Assembly: GCF_036010505.1 (NCBI RefSeq)
Contig: NZ_CP108569.1
Location: 6,106,001-6,170,000 of the forward strand
Reading direction: 5' to 3'
From: Streptomyces sp. NBC_01197
GTDB lineage: Bacteria > Actinomycetota > Actinomycetes > Streptomycetales > Streptomycetaceae
DNA length: 64,000 nucleotides
The notes beneath the pieces were generated by a model, which was not told where the DNA came from, made no database searches, and worked only from the letters and a program-made list of their open reading frames with translations. The first letter of the stretch is position 1, and every line of letters begins with the position of its first letter. This document shows, piece after piece, positions 44,333 to 52,941 of this stretch. Both the position numbers and the translations under genes were made by a program.

Positions 44333-45010
44333 TCAGGCAGAAGTCCCCAGGCAGTTGGTGAACGCGTGGCTCGCCGCCTCGGCGGCCGCCAGGTCCCCGT
44401 CGCCGTTCCGGATCGCGTCGATCAGCCGGCTGTGGTCCATATACCCCTCCGGCCGCAGCTCGCGCCCCACGTCGTCCCGGAGCCAGTCGCGGAGCAGGTC
44501 GCCCAGGTCGGCGTAGAGCTCGGTCAGTACGTCGTTGTGCGAGGCGTTCACGATCGCCAGATGCAGGGTCGCGTCGGCGGCCACGAACGCCTCCGCTTCA
44601 CCCGCCTCCCAGGTCCGCTCCCGCTCGGCGAGCAGTGCCGCCAGCTGCTTCATGTCCCGCTCGGTGCGGCGTTCGGCGGCCAGCCGGGCGGCCGACGACT
44701 CCAGGGTCGAGCGCAGTTCCGCGACGTGCCGCGGGTCAGCCGCGGCGAACCGGCGGTGCATCACCCCGGCCAGCTCACTGGTGGCGACCACATAGGTGCC
44801 GGAGCCCTGGCGGATGTCCAGCAGCCCGTTGTGCGCGAGGGCGCGCACCGCCTCCCGGACGGTGTTGCGGGCCACTCCCAGCTGCTCGACCAGTTCGGGC
44901 TCGGTCGGGATGCGGGCGCCGACCGGCCACTCGCCCGAGGTGATCTGGTTCCGCAGTTCGGTGATCACCTGGTCGGCGAGTGCGGAACGCCGGGGAGAGT
45001 TCAGCGCCAT
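44333..45010 (-). CDS. GntR-family (FCD) regulator divergent from MFS transporter
   Basis: 225 residues from ATG 45010 with GAGGAG upstream. Winged helix: ALADQVITELRNQITSGEWP-VGARIPTEPELVEQLGVARN-TVREAVRALAHNGLLDIRQG. FCD domain: ADATLHLAIVNASHNDVLTE and YMDHSRLIDAIRNGD with conserved ligand histidines. It is divergent from the CynX/NimT-type transporter gene across 109 bases, the standard layout for a local repressor. A 16-bp inverted repeat in that gap is a likely operator. Confidence 0.9.
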   Translation of the reverse strand: MALNSPRRSALADQVITELRNQITSGEWPVGARIPTEPELVEQLGVARNTVREAVRALAHNGLLDIRQGSGTYVVATSELAGVMHRRFAAADPRHVAELRSTLESSAARLAAERRTERDMKQLAALLAERERTWEAGEAEAFVAADATLHLAIVNASHNDVLTELYADLGDLLRDWLRDDVGRELRPEGYMDHSRLIDAIRNGDGDLAAAEAASHAFTNCLGTSA

Positions 45011-45079
45011 GGTGCTCCTCGTTCGGGGGTTGCGTCGTTCGCGGTCGCGTCGTTCGGGGTCGCGGGGCGGGAAAACCGG

Positions 45080-45113
45080 GATTGGACAACCAATCATCCC
45101 ATGATTCTATGAT
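45080..45113 (+). promoter_or_regulatory. Operator and -10 of the MFS transporter gene (predicted leaderless)
   Basis: GATTGG-ACAA-CCAATC (45080-45095) is a perfect inverted repeat. It overlaps the -35 region of a promoter whose -10 is TATGAT (45108-45113). The transporter ATG at 45120 is only 6 bases after the -10, and no Shine-Dalgarno precedes it, so the mRNA should be leaderless. The placement suits repression by the divergent GntR protein. Confidence 0.6.
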
Positions 45114-45119
45114 GTCCTT

Positions 45120-46436
45120 ATGCCAGACGACGAGACGAAGATCCTCGCCCCCGCTGCCGAGCCGCGCACCGCGGCGGACGCCGCCCGCCCGCAGCCCGCC
45201 GGGTGGACCGTGAAACTGGTGATCGCCGGCATCGTTCTCGCCGCCGTCAACCTCCGGCCCGCCATCACGAGTCTCGGCGCGCTCCTCGAAGAGGTGCGGG
45301 ACGGCCTCGGGATGAGCGGCAGCGTCGCCGGTGTCCTCACCTCCGTACCGCCGCTCTGCTTCGCCGTCTTCGGCGTCATGTCACCCCGGCTGGCCCGCCG
45401 CTTCGGGCCGGGCGCCGTCGTCTGCGCCGGGATGGTGGCTATCACCGCGGGCCTGGTGATCCGGCCCTTCACGAGCGGTACGGCCGGCTTCCTGGCCGCC
45501 AGCGCGCTGGCCCTGATGGGTATCGCCGTGAGCAACGTGCTGATGCCGGTGATCGTCAAGCGGTACTTCCCGGACCGCGTCGGAACGATGACCGGGCTCT
45601 ACTCGATGGCCCTCGCCCTGGGCACCGCCCTCGCCGCCGCCCTCACCGTGCCGCTGACCGACGGCCTCGGCGGCAGCTGGCGGCTGGGCCTCGGGGTGTG
45701 GGCGGTACTGGCCGCCGTGGCCGTACTGCCCTGGATCGCGCTCATCAAGGACCACAGCGTCACCGCGGCGAACGCGGCGGGCACGACCGCCGTTGAAGCT
45801 TCGGGCACCGCCGACCTCCCTGGCACCGCTGACGCGGCCCGGCCGCAGCCGGCCGCCCGCCGGATCACCAGCAGCCGCACCGCCTGGGCCCTGGCCTGCT
45901 TCTTCGGCCTCCAGGCCACCGCCGCGTACATCACCATGGGCTGGATGCCGCAGATCTTCCGCGACGCCGGGGTCTCGGCCGGCACAGCGGGGCTGCTGCT
46001 CGCCGTCACGATGGTGATGGGCGTGCCGCTCGCGTTCGTCATCCCCCGACTGGCGAGCCGGATGAAGAACCAGGGCCCCATCGTCATCGCCCTGGGCGCC
46101 TGCGGGCTCGTCGGTTACGCCGGTCTCTATCTGGCCCCGGCCGGCGGCGCCTGGGTCTGGGCGCTGCTGCTCGGCATCTCCAACTGCTCGTTCCCGCTTG
46201 CCCTGACGATGATCGGGATGCGGTCGCGGAGTGGCGCCGGAGTGGTCAGGCTCTCCGCCTTCGCCCAGTCCACCGGCTATCTGATCTCCATCCCGGGACC
46301 GCTGCTCGTCGGTGTCCTCTACCAGCACAGCGGCGGCTGGGGCCTGCCCATCGGGCTGATGGCCGGGCTGATGGTGCCACAGATCGCCGCCGGGATCCTC
46401 GCCGGACGGGACCGGACGATCGAGGACGAATCCTGA
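45120..46436 (+). CDS. CynX/NimT-family MFS transporter
   Basis: 438 residues, 12 transmembrane helices in two six-helix halves joined by a variable Ala/Thr-rich cytoplasmic loop (about 210-245). The first helix block VIAGIVLAAVNLRPAITSLG and GVLTSVPPLCFAVFGVMSPR-LARRFG fit the CynX/NimT (cyanate/nitroimidazole) group. Substrate is unknown. It is divergent from a GntR regulator and followed 17 bases later by a 38-residue membrane peptide gene of a transporter-associated family. Confidence 0.9.
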   Translation: MPDDETKILAPAAEPRTAADAARPQPAGWTVKLVIAGIVLAAVNLRPAITSLGALLEEVRDGLGMSGSVAGVLTSVPPLCFAVFGVMSPRLARRFGPGAVVCAGMVAITAGLVIRPFTSGTAGFLAASALALMGIAVSNVLMPVIVKRYFPDRVGTMTGLYSMALALGTALAAALTVPLTDGLGGSWRLGLGVWAVLAAVAVLPWIALIKDHSVTAANAAGTTAVEASGTADLPGTADAARPQPAARRITSSRTAWALACFFGLQATAAYITMGWMPQIFRDAGVSAGTAGLLLAVTMVMGVPLAFVIPRLASRMKNQGPIVIALGACGLVGYAGLYLAPAGGAWVWALLLGISNCSFPLALTMIGMRSRSGAGVVRLSAFAQSTGYLISIPGPLLVGVLYQHSGGWGLPIGLMAGLMVPQIAAGILAGRDRTIEDES

Positions 46437-46453
46437 GATGCGAGACTGACGTC

Positions 46454-46570
46454 ATGCCAGTGCTCGAACCGAATCCCCAGAACGGTCAGAAGAAGCTCCT
46501 GCTCGTGCTCGGAGCCATGCTCGCGGTCACGGTGATCGTCGCGATCATCGCCACGCTCGCGTCCCCCTGA
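46454..46570 (+). CDS. 38-residue transporter-associated membrane peptide (SGM_5486 family)
   Basis: ATG at 46454 gives 38 residues: MPVLEPNPQNGQKKLLLVLG followed by a hydrophobic helix AMLAVTVIVAIIATLASP and stop. A polar start, two lysines and one transmembrane helix. It follows the CynX/NimT-type transporter by 17 bases. I recall such peptides being named SGM_5486 family transporter-associated proteins. Probably a small partner of the transporter. Confidence 0.78.
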   Translation: MPVLEPNPQNGQKKLLLVLGAMLAVTVIVAIIATLASP

Positions 46571-46598
46571 CCGGTACCCCTGCCCGACGCCCAGGCCC

Positions 46599-46622
46599 GA
46601 CGGTGGTGCTAGCACCACCGTC
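46599..46622. promoter_or_regulatory. Perfect 24-bp palindrome
   Basis: GACGGTGGTGCT followed by its exact complement AGCACCACCGTC, with the core GGTGCTAGCACC. It is next to a 10-bp palindrome CCCCTAGGGG (46622-46631). It lies 29 bases after the small transporter peptide gene and about 110 bases before the gene at 46733. It could be an operator for a dimeric repressor or, as RNA, a terminator with a 10-bp stem. Confidence 0.6.
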
Positions 46623-46732
46623 CCCTAGGGGGCCAGGCTCAGGGTGAAGTGGGTGGGTCACCGGATGGGAGAGCGCCCCCGTACTCCGTAGGTTCAGGTA
46701 CATCAGCCACCGCGAACCTCATGGAGGCGGCC

Positions 46733-46945
46733 ATGCCGGCCCGTCCGCACACCAACCCTCCTCACCACGGCCCCGCCCGGAGCGGGATCGATGTGCGGCT
46801 GCCCTGGTGGGCCATCGCCCTGCCCGCGCTGGCCTTCGCCGTTCTGCTGCTGCTGATCACCGCGCCCGGCCAGGCGCACGCGGACACCGGCGAGGCCACC
46901 GTCACACATGTGCTGGAGCGGATCCAGCAGAGTCTGCCGAGGTAG
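46733..46945 (+). CDS. Small single-TM membrane protein
   Basis: 70 residues from ATG 46733, which has GGAGG four bases upstream (an in-frame ATG at 46721 lies before that site). A Pro/His-rich N-terminus (MPARPHTNPPHHGPARSG) leads to one transmembrane helix (LPWWAIALPALAFAVLLLLI) and an amphipathic tail ending HVLERIQQSLPR. It is a Streptomyces-type small protein; function unknown. The 24-bp palindrome upstream may control it. Confidence 0.72.
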   Translation: MPARPHTNPPHHGPARSGIDVRLPWWAIALPALAFAVLLLLITAPGQAHADTGEATVTHVLERIQQSLPR

Positions 46946-47042
46946 CACAGCCCGGCCGCCGTGGCCGACCCTGTTCACTCGTGCCGGGGGAGCCTCCCAA
47001 CACCCTGCGCCCGATGGTCCGATCCGTGCGAAGCTGGATTGT

Positions 47043-47594
47043 ATGAGCGCCGTTGTGTCATCCGGGGGGACAGCCCCCGGAACCCCCGAGTCCCGCAGGA
47101 TTGTCCTTCTCCGGCACGCGAAGGCCGACTGGCCCGAGGTGTCCGACCACGACCGGCCGCTCGCCGATCGCGGCCGGATGGACGCCGCCGCCGCGGGCAG
47201 CTGGCTCGCCTCCCACGCGTTCCGTTTCGACCTGACCCTCTGCTCGACCGCGGTCAGGACGCGCGAGACCTGGAAGCTGGCCGTCCAGGAACTGCCGGAC
47301 CGGCCACGGACCCTCTACGAGGAGCGGTTGTACGAGGCGTCCCTCGGCGAACTGCTCGCGCTGCTCAACGAGATCCCCGACGACGTCAGCGATCTACTGG
47401 TCATCGGCCACAACCCCGGTACGCACGCACTCGCCGACGCACTGTCGGGCAGTGCCGGGGGAGCCGCGCTGACCAGGATGAACCGCAGCGGGTTCCCGAC
47501 CGCGGGAGTCGCCGTCATCGAGTTCACCGGCCCGTGGAAGTCCGTCGAGCACGGCGTGGGCAGACTGACGGATTTCTGGTCGCCGCACGAGTAG
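47043..47594 (+). CDS. SixA-type histidine phosphatase
   Basis: 183 residues from ATG 47043. Histidine phosphatase superfamily: R-H in VLLRHAKADWP, the second Arg in STAVRTRETW, and the second His in VIGHNPGTHALAD. The short form without the insertion domain resembles SixA, which dephosphorylates phosphohistidine on signalling proteins. Neighbours give no partner. Substrate here is open. It converges on serB across 126 bases. Confidence 0.9.
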   Translation: MSAVVSSGGTAPGTPESRRIVLLRHAKADWPEVSDHDRPLADRGRMDAAAAGSWLASHAFRFDLTLCSTAVRTRETWKLAVQELPDRPRTLYEERLYEASLGELLALLNEIPDDVSDLLVIGHNPGTHALADALSGSAGGAALTRMNRSGFPTAGVAVIEFTGPWKSVEHGVGRLTDFWSPHE

Positions 47595-47720
47595 GACCGG
47601 GCAACGGCCTCCCCCGCGACGAGCGGTGGAGGCCGCAAGCACGAGCACGCAAGGACCGCCCCCGGAGTACCGCCGTACGCGGCCGGGCGCCGGCCCGACC
47701 CCCGGGGGCCGGCGTGGTGG

Positions 47721-48950
47721 TCAGACCCCGTCGTCGACGAGGCCGTCCGCGGCCTCGACCTCTTCACGGGTGATGCCCAGCAGATAGAGCACGGTGTCCA
47801 GGAACGGCACGTTCACCGCCGTGTCGGCGGCCTTGCGGACCACGGGCTTGGCATTGAACGCGACCCCGAGCCCCGCCGCGTTGAGCATGTCCAGGTCGTT
47901 CGCACCGTCCCCGATGGCGACGGTCTGTGCCAGCGGGACGCCCGCCTGCTCGGCGAACCGCCGCAGCAGCCGCGCCTTGCCCGCGCGGTCCACGACCTCA
48001 CCGACGACCCGCCCGGTGAGCCTGCCGTCGACGATCTCCAGCGTGTTGGCCGAGGCGAAATCGAGGCCGAGCCGCTCCTTGAGGTCGTCGGTCACCTGGG
48101 TGAACCCGCCGGACACGACGCCCACTTGGTAGCCGAGCCGCTTCAGCGTACGGATCAGGGTGCGGGCACCGGGCGTGAGCCGTACCTCGGACCGTACTTT
48201 GTCGACGACCGAGGCATCGAGCCCCGCGAGCAGCGCCACCCGCGCGTGCAGCGACTGTTCGAAGTCCAGCTCGCCGCGCATCGCGCGCGCCGTCACCTCC
48301 GCGACCTCCTGCTCGCACCCCGCGTGCGCGGCGAAGAGCTCGATCACCTCGTCCTGGATGACCGTCGAATCGACGTCCATCACGACGAGCCGCTGGGCGC
48401 GTCGGTGCAGACCCGCAGAGATCACGGCCACGTCCACCCCGAGCACCGACGCCTCCAGGGCGAGCGCCGTGCGCAGTGGCTCGGTCTCCACCCCGGACAC
48501 CGCGAACTCCACTGCGGTCACCGGGTACTTGGCCAGCCGGAAGATACGGTCGATGTTGCCGCCCGTGGCGGTGATGCTGGCCGCTATGGCGGCGGTCGAC
48601 TCAGCGGTGAGCGGGTGGCCGAGCACGGTCACATGGGAACGTCCGCTGCCCCGGGGCCGGTTGTCGCCGGTGCCGGAGATGATCTCGGTCTCCAGCCTGA
48701 GGGACTCGGCCCAGCTGTGTACGGTCGCCCGCAGCTCGCCCTCGGCGTTGCCGCTGGGGCCCGGAGCCGTGACGAGGGCGCACAGCACGATCCGGCCACG
48801 GGTGACCACCTGCTCGATGTCGACGACGTCGACGGCGTAGGCGGCGAGGGTGTCGAAGAGACCTGCGGTGATCCCGGGGCGGTCCTTCCCGAAGATCTTG
48901 ACGAGGAGAGTCGGAGAGTCCGCGTGGACTGGGGGCTGCGATGCGCTCAT
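47721..48950 (-). CDS. serB: Phosphoserine phosphatase SerB with ACT domain
   Basis: 409 residues from ATG 48950. An N-terminal ACT domain pair (LLVKIFGKDRPGITAGLFDT, then SHVTVLGHPLTAESTAAIAA) precedes the HAD phosphatase. HAD motifs: D192-V-D194-S-T (MDVDSTVIQDEVIELFA), VVSGGFTQV, and GDGANDLDML. It removes phosphate from phosphoserine in serine synthesis, with serine sensing through ACT. The frame stays open far upstream to 50492, but this is antisense shadow of the FHA/ABC gene. It diverges from that gene. Confidence 0.95.
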   Translation of the reverse strand: MSASQPPVHADSPTLLVKIFGKDRPGITAGLFDTLAAYAVDVVDIEQVVTRGRIVLCALVTAPGPSGNAEGELRATVHSWAESLRLETEIISGTGDNRPRGSGRSHVTVLGHPLTAESTAAIAASITATGGNIDRIFRLAKYPVTAVEFAVSGVETEPLRTALALEASVLGVDVAVISAGLHRRAQRLVVMDVDSTVIQDEVIELFAAHAGCEQEVAEVTARAMRGELDFEQSLHARVALLAGLDASVVDKVRSEVRLTPGARTLIRTLKRLGYQVGVVSGGFTQVTDDLKERLGLDFASANTLEIVDGRLTGRVVGEVVDRAGKARLLRRFAEQAGVPLAQTVAIGDGANDLDMLNAAGLGVAFNAKPVVRKAADTAVNVPFLDTVLYLLGITREEVEAADGLVDDGV

Positions 48951-49223
48951 GGTGCGTCCCACCGTATAGGTCGCGGCCGGGCCGCGGGCAGCCCGTCCCG
49001 AGGACCGGACGTCCCTGGTGGGACCGGTCGGCGGACCGGGCGCGAAGGCCCCTGGCTGCCCGGACGCCGCCCGGACCTGTGCGCCTCCACCCCATTGGTA
49101 CGCGGTCGTCACACGGCCCGCCTTCCCGATGCCTCTCTGTGCCTGAAATAGTTCCCCAGGATGTTCGCCATCCCTAGACTCCCTGCAACGGGGGTACCTC
49201 GGGGGACAATAAGTGGGGCTGGA

Positions 49224-51809
49224 GTGCCGGAACTCGTAGTTGAACTGAATGGCAGGATCTGGACGCTCGATCCGTCCAGGTCGTACACCCTCGGCCGTGA
49301 TCCGCAGGGAGACCTGCCGATCGACGACGCCAGGGTCTCGTGGCGACACGCCACTATCAGCTGGGGAGGCCGTGGCTGGCTCATTGAGGACCACGGCTCG
49401 ACCAACGGCACCTTCGTGCGCGGACAGCGGATCCAGCAGCTGGAGATCGGCCCCGGTTCGGCGGTGCACCTCGGCAACGCGACCGACGGCCCGCTGCTGA
49501 GCCTGTCCGCCGCGGCGGCCGGTGCGCAGCCAGCCCAGGCTCAGGAGCCCGCGGCGATGCAGGCACAGGCGCCCGCTCCGGCGTACGCCCCGCAGGCCGC
49601 CCAGGCCCAGGGGCCGGCGTACGCCCCTCCCCAGCAGCAGGGCGCCCCGGCGGACTGGGCCCCGGCCCAGCAGCCGCCGCAGAGCGCGGCCCCGCAGGGC
49701 TGGCAGCAGCCGCAGGGCCAGACGCCCCAGCAGGACCAGGTGCCTCAGCAGGCCGGTCCGGCGGGCGGGGGCGCGGAGGCCCCGTCGGCGTACGGCGACC
49801 GCAGCCCGACCACCTTCCACCAGCTGGCACTCGGCCGGGTGATGCGCATCGGCCGTGCGCTGGAGAACGAACTGGTCGTCTCCGACCTCCAGGTCTCCCG
49901 CAACCACGCCGAGTTCGTCGCGACACCGGACGGCCGCTTCGAGATCCGTGACCTCGGATCCCACAACGGCACGTACATCAACGGCCAGCCGATGGCCAAG
50001 TCCGGTACGGCCCTGATCGGCCCGAACGACATCGTCGGCGTCGGCCACTCGACCTTCCGGCTGGTCGGCGACCGGCTGGAGGAGTTCGTCGACACCGGCG
50101 AGGTCTCCTTCTCCGCCCGCCACCTCACGGTGACGGTCGACGGCGGCAAGGACATCCTCAAGGACGTCTCGTTCGGCGTGCCCGAGAAGTCGCTCATTGC
50201 GGTCATCGGCCCGTCGGGCTCCGGGAAGTCCACCCTGCTCAAGGCGCTCACCGGCTACCGGCCCGCCAACCGGGGCGATGTCCTCTACGACAACAGGAAC
50301 CTGTACAAGCAGTTCGCCGAGCTGCGCCAGCGCATCGGACTGGTCCCGCAGGACGACATCCTGCACAAGGAGCTCACGGTCCGTAAGGCGATGAAGTACG
50401 CGGCCAAGCTGCGCTTCCCCGCCGACACCACCGAGGCGGAGCGCTCCTCGCGCATCGACGAGGTGCTGCGCGAGCTGAAGCTGGACATCCACAAGGAGAA
50501 GAGGGTCGCCTCCCTCTCCGGTGGCCAGCGCAAGCGGGTCTCGGTCGCGCTCGAACTGCTGACCAAGCCGTCGCTCATCTTCCTGGACGAGCCGACGTCG
50601 GGGCTCGACCCGGGCATGGACCGCGATGTCATGCAGCTGCTGCGCGGCCTCGCCGACGACGGCCGTACGGTCCTAGTCGTCACGCACTCGGTCGCCGAAC
50701 TCGCCATCTGCGACAAGCTCCTGGTGATGGCGCCCGGCGGTTCGGTCGCGTACTTCGGACCGCCCGAGGAGGCACTCAACTTCTTCGGCTACAGCAGCTG
50801 GGCCGATGTCTTCTCGGCCTTCGAGAACTACCGCGACTACGATTGGGCGGGGCGCTGGCGCGGTTCGCAGCACTACCAGATGTACGCGGCGGACATCGAC
50901 TCGGTCGCCGTGCAGTCGGTCCAGATGCCGTCCGCCCAGTCGATGAAGCCGCCGAAGCCGCAGGCCTGGGGCTCCCAGCTGCTCACCCTGATGAGGCGCT
51001 ATGTGTCGGTGATCGTGTCCGACAAGGGCTTCATGGCGCTCTCCCTGCTGCTGCCCGCGGTGCTGGGCACGGTCGGCGCGCTGATCCCCGCGGACTACGG
51101 GCTCGGCTTCGGGCCGCCGGCAGGGCGCCTCAGCAACGGTGACGGCGCGGTGATCCTGCTGATCCTCGCGGTGGGCGCCTGCTTCGCCGGGGCGGCCAAC
51201 TCCGTACGAGAACTGATCAAGGAACGGGTGATCTACGAACGGGAACGGGCCACCGGCCTGTCGCGTTCCGCCTATCTGATGTCCAAGGTGATCGTGCTCG
51301 GCCTGATCACCCTGGTGCAGGGCGCCATCATCGGCGGCATCGGCTTCGGGATGAAGAAGGCGCCCGCCGAGGGCCTGATCTTCGCGACCTCCACCCGGGT
51401 CGAGATGACCCTGCCGATCATGGCGCTCGGCCTCACCTCGATGATGATCGGCCTGATCATCTCCTCGCTGGTGAAGACCTCCGAGAAGACCATGCCGCTC
51501 CTCGTCATGTTCGCCATCACACAGGTCGTCTTCACGGGCTGCCTCTTCACCCTGAACGGCGCCGCGGGGATCAATCAGTTCTCGTTCCTGATGCCTGCCC
51601 GCTGGGCGGTCGCCGCCGCGGGCACCACCGCGTCGCTGAACGTCCTGCTGCCCAACAAGAAGGACCTCGCCAGCACGGACCCGCTCTGGGACCACACGGT
51701 CGGTACCTGGGTGATGGACATGGGGATCCTGCTCGCCATCGGCGTGATCTGCGGTGTCGTGGTGGCGCGGCTGCTGCGCCGTCACGAGCCCGAGGTCATG
51801 CGCAAGTAG
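49224..51809 (+). CDS. Double-FHA ABC transporter (Rv1747-like), ATPase and permease fused
   Basis: 861 residues from a GTG at 49224. A -10-like TAGACT at 49175-49180 lies after the upstream ATG (49161), so the GTG is preferred. Domain order: FHA1 (about 1-95: TLGRDPQGDLPIDD, STNGTFV), a Pro/Gln/Ala-rich linker (about 100-195), FHA2 (about 200-285: RIGRALENELVVSD, GSHNGTYING), ABC ATPase (Walker A GPSGSGKST, LSGGQRKRVS, IFLDEPTSGLD), then an ABC2 permease of six helices. FHA domains bind phosphothreonine, so a Ser/Thr kinase should control it, as PknF does for Rv1747. The exported compound is unknown. Confidence 0.94.
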   Translation: MPELVVELNGRIWTLDPSRSYTLGRDPQGDLPIDDARVSWRHATISWGGRGWLIEDHGSTNGTFVRGQRIQQLEIGPGSAVHLGNATDGPLLSLSAAAAGAQPAQAQEPAAMQAQAPAPAYAPQAAQAQGPAYAPPQQQGAPADWAPAQQPPQSAAPQGWQQPQGQTPQQDQVPQQAGPAGGGAEAPSAYGDRSPTTFHQLALGRVMRIGRALENELVVSDLQVSRNHAEFVATPDGRFEIRDLGSHNGTYINGQPMAKSGTALIGPNDIVGVGHSTFRLVGDRLEEFVDTGEVSFSARHLTVTVDGGKDILKDVSFGVPEKSLIAVIGPSGSGKSTLLKALTGYRPANRGDVLYDNRNLYKQFAELRQRIGLVPQDDILHKELTVRKAMKYAAKLRFPADTTEAERSSRIDEVLRELKLDIHKEKRVASLSGGQRKRVSVALELLTKPSLIFLDEPTSGLDPGMDRDVMQLLRGLADDGRTVLVVTHSVAELAICDKLLVMAPGGSVAYFGPPEEALNFFGYSSWADVFSAFENYRDYDWAGRWRGSQHYQMYAADIDSVAVQSVQMPSAQSMKPPKPQAWGSQLLTLMRRYVSVIVSDKGFMALSLLLPAVLGTVGALIPADYGLGFGPPAGRLSNGDGAVILLILAVGACFAGAANSVRELIKERVIYERERATGLSRSAYLMSKVIVLGLITLVQGAIIGGIGFGMKKAPAEGLIFATSTRVEMTLPIMALGLTSMMIGLIISSLVKTSEKTMPLLVMFAITQVVFTGCLFTLNGAAGINQFSFLMPARWAVAAAGTTASLNVLLPNKKDLASTDPLWDHTVGTWVMDMGILLAIGVICGVVVARLLRRHEPEVMRK

Positions 51810-51844
51810 CTTCATGCCGAGCGGACCGGCAGGCAGCCAGCCAA

Positions 51845-51887
51845 CGCCGAAGGGCGGCACCCGCAGTGTGGGTGCCGCCCTTCGGCG
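51845..51887. terminator. Perfect 18-bp bidirectional terminator
   Basis: CGCCGAAGGGCGGCACCC (51845-51862) and GGGTGCCGCCCTTCGGCG (51870-51887) pair perfectly with a 7-nt loop. It lies between convergent genes (stops at 51809 and 51941). Confidence 0.9.
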
Positions 51888-51940
51888 TGGTCCGGTGGTG
51901 CGCCGGACCCGTGTGCGACCGGTACGTGACCAGTGCCGGA

Positions 51941-52678
51941 TCAGTAGGCGCTGTTGACGTTGTCGATCGAGCCGTAGTTCGCGGCGGCGTAGTTGGCGGC
52001 GGCGGTGATGTTGGCGACCGGGTCGTAGATGTTGAACGACGTGCCGGCGACGTGGTACGCGTTGAACGTCGGCTGGATGGTCTGGAGCAGACCCTTCGAC
52101 GGGATGCCGTTCTGGGCGTTGATATCCCAGTTGTTGATGGCCATCGGGTTGCCGCTGGACTCACGCATGATGTTGCGCTCCAGGCCGTTGTACGAGCCGG
52201 GGATGCCCTTGGCCTGCATGATGGCCAGCGCGTGGCGGATCCAGCCGTCGAGGTTGTTCGCGTAGACGGGCTGGCGGGCGGCGGCGCGGCTGGCAGCAGC
52301 CTTGGCCTCCCGCTCCTTGGCCTTCGCGGCGGCTTCGGCCTTCGCCTTGGCCTTCGCGGCAGCCTCGCTCTTCGCCTTGGCGGCGGCTTCGGCCTTGGCC
52401 TTGGCGACGGCCTTGGCCTTCGCCGCTGCCTTCGCCTTGGCCGCTGCGGCCTTGGCGGCCTGGTCGGCGTGGGCCTGCTGAGTGTGCAGGCTCGCTTCCA
52501 CCGTCTTGGTCTGCGAGGCGAAGGCCACCGGGGCCGCGTCGACGTGCGTGGTCTCGGCGGACGCGTTTCCGGGAACAAGCGTGAAGGCGAGCGCTGCGGC
52601 GCCGACGGCGGCCACACCACCGATCGAGTACTTGTGAGTCTTGGTCAGGCGACGAAGGCCATGGCGGTTCTCGGACAT
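51941..52678 (-). CDS. Secreted transglycosylase-like (SLT) protein with Ala/Lys repeat helix
   Basis: 245 residues from ATG 52678. N-terminal signal: KTHKYSIGGVAAVGAAALAF-TLVPGNASA, cleaved after ASA. Residues about 72-140 are repeats of AKAKA/AAAKAK type, likely one long surface helix. The C-terminal domain (YANNLDGWIRHALAIMQAKG, NGLERNIMRESSGNPMAINN, WDINAQNGIPSKGLLQTIQP) is a lysozyme-like transglycosylase with catalytic Glu in MRESSG. It should cut peptidoglycan glycan strands outside the cell. Upstream 52679-52822 carries the promoter region; I see no ydaO-type riboswitch core. Confidence 0.9.
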   Translation of the reverse strand: MSENRHGLRRLTKTHKYSIGGVAAVGAAALAFTLVPGNASAETTHVDAAPVAFASQTKTVEASLHTQQAHADQAAKAAAAKAKAAAKAKAVAKAKAEAAAKAKSEAAAKAKAKAEAAAKAKEREAKAAASRAAARQPVYANNLDGWIRHALAIMQAKGIPGSYNGLERNIMRESSGNPMAINNWDINAQNGIPSKGLLQTIQPTFNAYHVAGTSFNIYDPVANITAAANYAAANYGSIDNVNSAY

Positions 52679-52822
52679 GCGGGCGTTCCTCTTCGAATAG
52701 CGGAAGTCGCGAGCGCCGGGGGCGGCGAAGCGCCCCTGGGGCGGCGACGGGAGCAATTCTTAGCGGCCGCAAAATCTTGTGGCAAAGGTGTGACGTACGA
52801 TCCCGCTTAGTGGCGTGGGGAA

Positions 52823-52865
52823 GCTCCTGGAGTGCCGGGTGCCCGCGCGTACCCGGTCCAGGAGC
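52823..52865 (-). terminator. Two-tier hairpin after the queA-like gene
   Basis: GCTCCTGGA (52823-52831) pairs with TCCAGGAGC (52857-52865), and inside it CCGGGT (52835-52840) pairs with ACCCGG (52851-52856), separated by a 3-nt bulge. It lies 77 bases past the queA-like stop and upstream of the transglycosylase gene, so it is likely the terminator of the former. Confidence 0.65.
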
Positions 52866-52941
52866 CCATTAAGCATCAACTAGCGAACCTCGTAAGTGAC
52901 GTGCGTCCTATGCGCGGCGTCACACTGTTCGGGCACTGAAA

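Noticed and set aside
49161..49223. ATG at 49161 as the start of the FHA/ABC transporter
   Set aside because: A -10-like TAGACT lies downstream of it and the extra 21 residues do not belong to the FHA domain.
48951..50492. Upstream extension of the serB frame on the minus strand
   Set aside because: Antisense shadow of the FHA/ABC gene; the ACT domain starts at 48950.
52679..52822. c-di-AMP (ydaO) riboswitch before the secreted transglycosylase gene
   Set aside because: Expected because such genes often carry one, but I could not find the conserved core motifs.
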